A model generated the notes under the pieces. The model ran no database searches. It saw only the letters and a list, made by a program, of their open reading frames with translations, and was not told the origin of the DNA. From an uncultured Sediminibacterium sp. (lineage in GTDB: Bacteria > Bacteroidota > Bacteroidia > Chitinophagales > Chitinophagaceae), in contig NZ_CAMLMJ010000023.1 of assembly GCF_946481145.1 (NCBI RefSeq), positions 1 through 64,000 on the forward strand: DNA of 64,000 nucleotides. The letters are read 5' to 3'. Positions 61,028 to 64,000 of this stretch are shown one piece after another. Made by a program: the position numbers and the translations under genes. The number at the start of each line of letters is the position of its first letter. The first letter of the stretch is position 1.

Positions 61028-61483
61028 ATGACAGAAACGGTAAGAATAGCGGCATTATTTAATGCCTTTTATGATGGAGAATGTTGGATTGGACTGAATT
61101 TTATTCAGGCGATTGATGGGTTAAGTGCGGAACAGGCCAGTGCCCGAAAGGGGGAAGGCTTTAACAGTATCTGGCAATTGGTAAATCATATCATCTATTG
61201 GCGGGAAACAGTGATGATAAGAATGAATGGAACATTAGGAAACCCACCTATGACCGATTTTTATCAACCCTCAACAATTACGGAAACAACATGGAAGGAA
61301 ACCTTGCAACATTTTAAACAAGTTAACACTTCCCTGGTAAAAGCAATCCATGATTTTCCTTCAGACCAGCTCGATAATCCATCACCCAAGAAAGAACAAA
61401 GTTATTATCAGTTGCTAACTGGATGCCTGCAACATGATGCCTATCACTTAGGTCAAATTGTTGTACTTAGAAAGGAACTATAA
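61028..61483 (+). CDS. DinB-like metal-binding four-helix protein
   Basis: A 151-aa cytoplasmic protein with a four-helix DinB fold. Likely metal ligands are visible: LVNHIIYWRET (His about 53), with HDAYHLGQI (His about 137 and 141) in helix 4. DinB proteins are metal-dependent enzymes, often thiol transferases or hydrolases, of unknown role here. It starts at ATG 61028 with no terminator before it; a palindromic heptad array follows the stop by 11 bp. Confidence 0.85.
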   Translation: MTETVRIAALFNAFYDGECWIGLNFIQAIDGLSAEQASARKGEGFNSIWQLVNHIIYWRETVMIRMNGTLGNPPMTDFYQPSTITETTWKETLQHFKQVNTSLVKAIHDFPSDQLDNPSPKKEQSYYQLLTGCLQHDAYHLGQIVVLRKEL

Positions 61484-61494
61484 ATAGGGGGGCA

Positions 61495-61557
61495 TAGACC
61501 ATAGTCCATAGACCATGGACCATGGACCATGGACTATGGTCTATCGTCCATGGCCTA
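61495..61557. repeat. Palindromic heptad array (GACCATG words) overlapping the TolC stop
   Basis: Nine consecutive 7-bp words run from 61495: TAGACCA, TAGTCCA, TAGACCA, TGGACCA twice, TGGACTA, TGGTCTA, TCGTCCA, TGGCCTA. The first seven words are nearly identical to those at 18230. The last three bases are the TAG stop codon of the minus-strand TolC-type gene. Confidence 0.8.
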
Positions 61558-62991
61558 CCACAACGCTTTTCCCTGGTAGAAATCCAGGAGTTTCATGCGC
61601 AATATGTAATCGTATTTGGCAGCGATAAAATTTGCATTGGTACGGTCGATATTGTTCTTTGCCAGCATATATTCCACTACTGTATTTACACCAGCGTTAA
61701 ACCTAACTTCGGCAACCTTAAAAGAAGCTGTGAAATCAGCAACTTGTTTTTCCAAAGTCTTATAGCGCTCAAAAGAAGTGTTTAGGTTAACATAGGCCTG
61801 GTCTACTGCACGATGAACTTGTGTTTTAATACTTTCTGATTCAAAAGCAGTTCTTTGCTCATTAATGATAGCTTGTCTGATCCTCGTTTTGCCTTGCATT
61901 CTGTTTAAAATAGGTATTTGCAGGTTGATGCTTATGGATGAGTTGAAATTGTTTTTCCACTGATCACCATATCCTATTTTTTGGGAACTAAAACTGCTTT
62001 GAGGAGCAAACACAGGAACTTTTGTATTGTTGATGGTTACATATTGTGAAGTAGCAACATCAGTAGTTCCCAATAATAATTGCCTGCTTGCCACACTTGA
62101 ATAATTGGTTCCCAATCCTCCGTTCAGACTTAACGTAGGTAATAGAAGTGCACGTGCTCCTGATACTGCTTTGCGGGCACTTTCGTGTCTTAATTGGGCG
62201 GCTTTAATCATAGCCAGTTGTTGTGAAGCTGTCTGAAACACTTGTTCCGCATTTGCTTCATATAGCTGTGTTGCAGTTGTTAAATCAAGCGGCTCCAGTT
62301 CCATATCAGGGGAGTAGGGCTGATTCATTAATTGTGCAAGGGTAATTTTTGCTGTTTCGAGACTATTTTTAGTGCTTAATAAAGAAAGTTGATCTGATCC
62401 TAACTGGCCTTGCATATCATAAAGCGTAGCAGGAGCAATGGCACCACTGTTATTTAATATCTGGAGTCTGTCTACCTGCCCCTTCGTTACAGCAACTTGT
62501 TTCTCTGCTATTCCTAATTGTTCCTTACTGCTTAAAACCTGTAAATAGGCCAGGATAATATTGATGGTTACATTATCCTTCTCCTGCTGCCAGCTCATTT
62601 CACTTGCCTGAACATTTAGTTGATTTTGTTTGATAGAATTGTTAATGGCGGATCCATTCCACAAAGTAATACTGCTGTTGATGCCATAGTTAGCCTGTGT
62701 AATTTCACTATTTACATAACTATTGGTAAAAGGATCAATGCTTCTACCCTGATTAATACCATGTGAAATATTACCATTAAGCGTCGGCAGGCGGCTTGCT
62801 TTTGCCTGTTGAAGGTTTGTTTTATCCGTGGCCAGCTGATAAGCAGTTTGTCTAACCTGTAAATTATAGGCTATCGCTGTTTCAATACAAGTTCGCAGAC
62901 TAAGCGGTCCGTTTTTAGGTTGCGCAACAGCATGCTTTGTCCATATAAGGGATGCTAAAACAATAAGGTATTTCATAATCTTCCTGTTCAT
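61555..62991 (-). CDS. TolC family outer-membrane efflux protein
   Basis: A 478-aa outer-membrane channel with a signal peptide (MKYLIVLASLIWTKHAVAQ, preceded by MNRKI). Two repeats of the TolC type, each with long helices, are seen: AIAYNLQVRQTAYQLATDKT and NLQQAKASRLPTLNGNISHG in the first, AAQLRHESARKAVSGARALL and LLPTLSLNGGLGT in the second. FNAGVNTVVEYMLAKNNIDR near the C-terminus is the typical TolC motif. It is encoded 2 bp after the ABC ATPase gene. The stop codon is inside a palindromic repeat, but the end of the protein (LLDFYQGKALW) looks natural. Confidence 0.92.
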   Translation of the reverse strand: MNRKIMKYLIVLASLIWTKHAVAQPKNGPLSLRTCIETAIAYNLQVRQTAYQLATDKTNLQQAKASRLPTLNGNISHGINQGRSIDPFTNSYVNSEITQANYGINSSITLWNGSAINNSIKQNQLNVQASEMSWQQEKDNVTINIILAYLQVLSSKEQLGIAEKQVAVTKGQVDRLQILNNSGAIAPATLYDMQGQLGSDQLSLLSTKNSLETAKITLAQLMNQPYSPDMELEPLDLTTATQLYEANAEQVFQTASQQLAMIKAAQLRHESARKAVSGARALLLPTLSLNGGLGTNYSSVASRQLLLGTTDVATSQYVTINNTKVPVFAPQSSFSSQKIGYGDQWKNNFNSSISINLQIPILNRMQGKTRIRQAIINEQRTAFESESIKTQVHRAVDQAYVNLNTSFERYKTLEKQVADFTASFKVAEVRFNAGVNTVVEYMLAKNNIDRTNANFIAAKYDYILRMKLLDFYQGKALW

Positions 62992-62993
62992 CT

Positions 62994-63662
62994 TTATTTT
63001 TTTTCAATCCTGCCATCCAGCAGTTCTATTACTTTGTTGCCATAAGCGGCATTTTTTTCCGAATGTGTTACCTGAATAATCGTAGTGCCGTTTTCCTGAT
63101 TCAGTTTTTTAAACAACTCCATTATTTCTTCCCCCTGAGATGAGTTAAGGTTACCAGTAGGTTCATCTGCTAATAGCAATTTTGGCTTAGTAATTATGGC
63201 CCTTGCTACGCCAACCAATTGCTGCTGTCCACCAGAAAGTTGAGAAGGGAATAGGTCTTTTTTTCCCACTATATTAAAACGGTCCAGTATATCCGCTACC
63301 ATAGCCTGCCGCTCCGACTGTTTAATATTATGGTAGAGTAATGGTGTCTCGATATTTTCATAAACGGTTAATTCGTCGATCAGGTGATAGGCCTGAAAGA
63401 CAAAACCAATATTTTCTTTGTACAACTGCGAGCGCTGTTTTTCTTTCAGGGAAAAAACAGATGTGTTTTCGAAGATATAATCACCTTCTGATGCCTGATC
63501 GAGCATGCCAATAATATTCAATAAAGTGGATTTGCCTGAACCTGAAGGCCCCATGATAGAGACAAAAGCACCCTGTTCAATTTCAAGATTAATATCTTTC
63601 AAAATAAATACACGATTACTGCCGGCATTTACCCATTTGAAAATATGTTGTAGTTGAATCAT
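62994..63662 (-). CDS. ABC transporter ATP-binding protein, MacB/LolD type
   Basis: A 222-aa ATPase. Walker A is GPSGSGKSTLLNIIG (residues 38-52), Q-loop FVFQAYHLIDE, signature LSGGQQQLVGVARAI, Walker [15 protein letters not shown] and the H-loop VTHSE. It matches the MacB/LolD class of exporters of lipoproteins, toxins or antibiotics. It lies 15 bp downstream of the FtsX-type permease gene and precedes the TolC gene, so these form an export operon. The adaptor (HlyD/MacA) gene is not in this window; it may lie beyond the right edge. Confidence 0.93.
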   Translation of the reverse strand: MIQLQHIFKWVNAGSNRVFILKDINLEIEQGAFVSIMGPSGSGKSTLLNIIGMLDQASEGDYIFENTSVFSLKEKQRSQLYKENIGFVFQAYHLIDELTVYENIETPLLYHNIKQSERQAMVADILDRFNIVGKKDLFPSQLSGGQQQLVGVARAIITKPKLLLADEPTGNLNSSQGEEIMELFKKLNQENGTTIIQVTHSEKNAAYGNKVIELLDGRIEKK

Positions 63663-63677
63663 TGTATGTGTATTTTA

Positions 63678-64000
63678 TTATTCAGTTCTTAAATTTTTCA
63701 CCGGATTAATCGACGCAGCACGGGCAGCAAGAATGCCGGTAGTTAAAAGAACGAGGCTAAGTCCTATTATGGCAGCCAGTAGGAATAACCACCATTCAAT
63801 ATTTATCCTGTAGGCAAATGATTGAAGCCATTTATTAATGCTGATAAATGCCAGTGGGAAAGCAATAAGCATAGAAATAAGGGAAAGCTTAATAAAATCA
63901 CCCGACATTAGCTTGATTATATCCGTAATACCTGCGCCCATAATTTTACGAATACCAATTTCTTTGATTCGTTGTTGTGCAGCATACGAGCATAGTCCCA
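63678..64000 (-). CDS. FtsX/MacB-type ABC permease, C-terminal part (3' end of gene)
   Basis: The gene runs in from beyond the right edge; only its last 107 codons are in the window, the frame being open to 64000. The segment RIKEIGIRKIMGAG is the classic FtsX/MacB motif after the third-last TM. Three TM helices follow: LSLISMLIAFPLAFISI, then WWLFLLAAIIGLSLVLL and the final GILAARAASINPVKNLRTE with the conserved AxxxNPxxxLRxE. This is the transmembrane part of the exporter encoded with the ATPase and TolC genes. Confidence 0.9.
   Translation of the reverse strand, partial: GLCSYAAQQRIKEIGIRKIMGAGITDIIKLMSGDFIKLSLISMLIAFPLAFISINKWLQSFAYRINIEWWLFLLAAIIGLSLVLLTTGILAARAASINPVKNLRTE

Noticed and set aside
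61555..64000. Defence or toxin export cassette as a novel system
   Set aside because: TolC, ATPase and FtsX-type permease genes match standard MacB-like efflux; nothing novel is seen in the part inside the window.

Overview
The window looks like chromosomal DNA of a Bacteroidota bacterium, most likely order Chitinophagales (Chitinophagaceae-like). The evidence is AT-rich DNA, GLPGLI-family proteins paired with CarboxypepD_reg-type outer-membrane beta-barrels, DUF3667, DUF2807 and DUF2271 proteins, -7 boxes of the TAnnTTTG type instead of Shine-Dalgarno driven starts, and a tmRNA whose tag reads GNTQYAMAA. The genus cannot be fixed from the sequence alone. No phage, plasmid, integrase, transposase, CRISPR array or recognisable defence system was seen.

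Layout. 1-8 kb: the end of a secreted S74-chaperone-like protein, a structured intergenic element, then two tandem paralogous operons (beta-barrel followed by GLPGLI protein) with matching upstream regions. 8-16 kb: glycogen branching enzyme, a DUF2807 protein, an SDR/AraC pair, a GNAT, a histidine kinase and a membrane-anchored coiled-coil protein. 16-28 kb: housekeeping genes (a DnaQ-like exonuclease, holA, ribF, purM, ftsE-like, smc) plus two overlapping glycosyltransferases. 28-41 kb: a DUF3667 protein, mazG, a large NtrY-like histidine kinase, polX with a degenerate polymerase site, a histone H1-like protein, L27 and L21, and a third beta-barrel/GLPGLI pair in reversed order. 41-53 kb: GH3, dxr, rseP, the tmRNA gene, an ApbE-DUF2271 fusion with a PepSY protein, and two bactofilins. 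53-64 kb: an ECF sigma factor with a short membrane partner, an NlpC/P60 protein, a half-size TauE protein, ppa, a desaturase resembling eukaryotic sphingolipid delta-4 desaturases, a TlpA thioredoxin, a thioesterase, a lipoprotein metalloprotease, a DinB protein, and a TolC/ABC exporter operon running off the right edge.

The main signal not explained by genes is in the spacers. One class is self-complementary arrays built from degenerate 7-bp words (17.05, 18.23, 27.68, 60.83 and 61.50 kb). The second is a 220-290 bp MITE-like repeat family, with four long forward copies, one long inverted copy and two fragments. Its ends are made of GCTAGCA-like heptads and several copies carry a long hairpin. 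Two heptad arrays supply the stop codon of the adjacent gene. Functions are assigned by motif reading only; no database search was possible.
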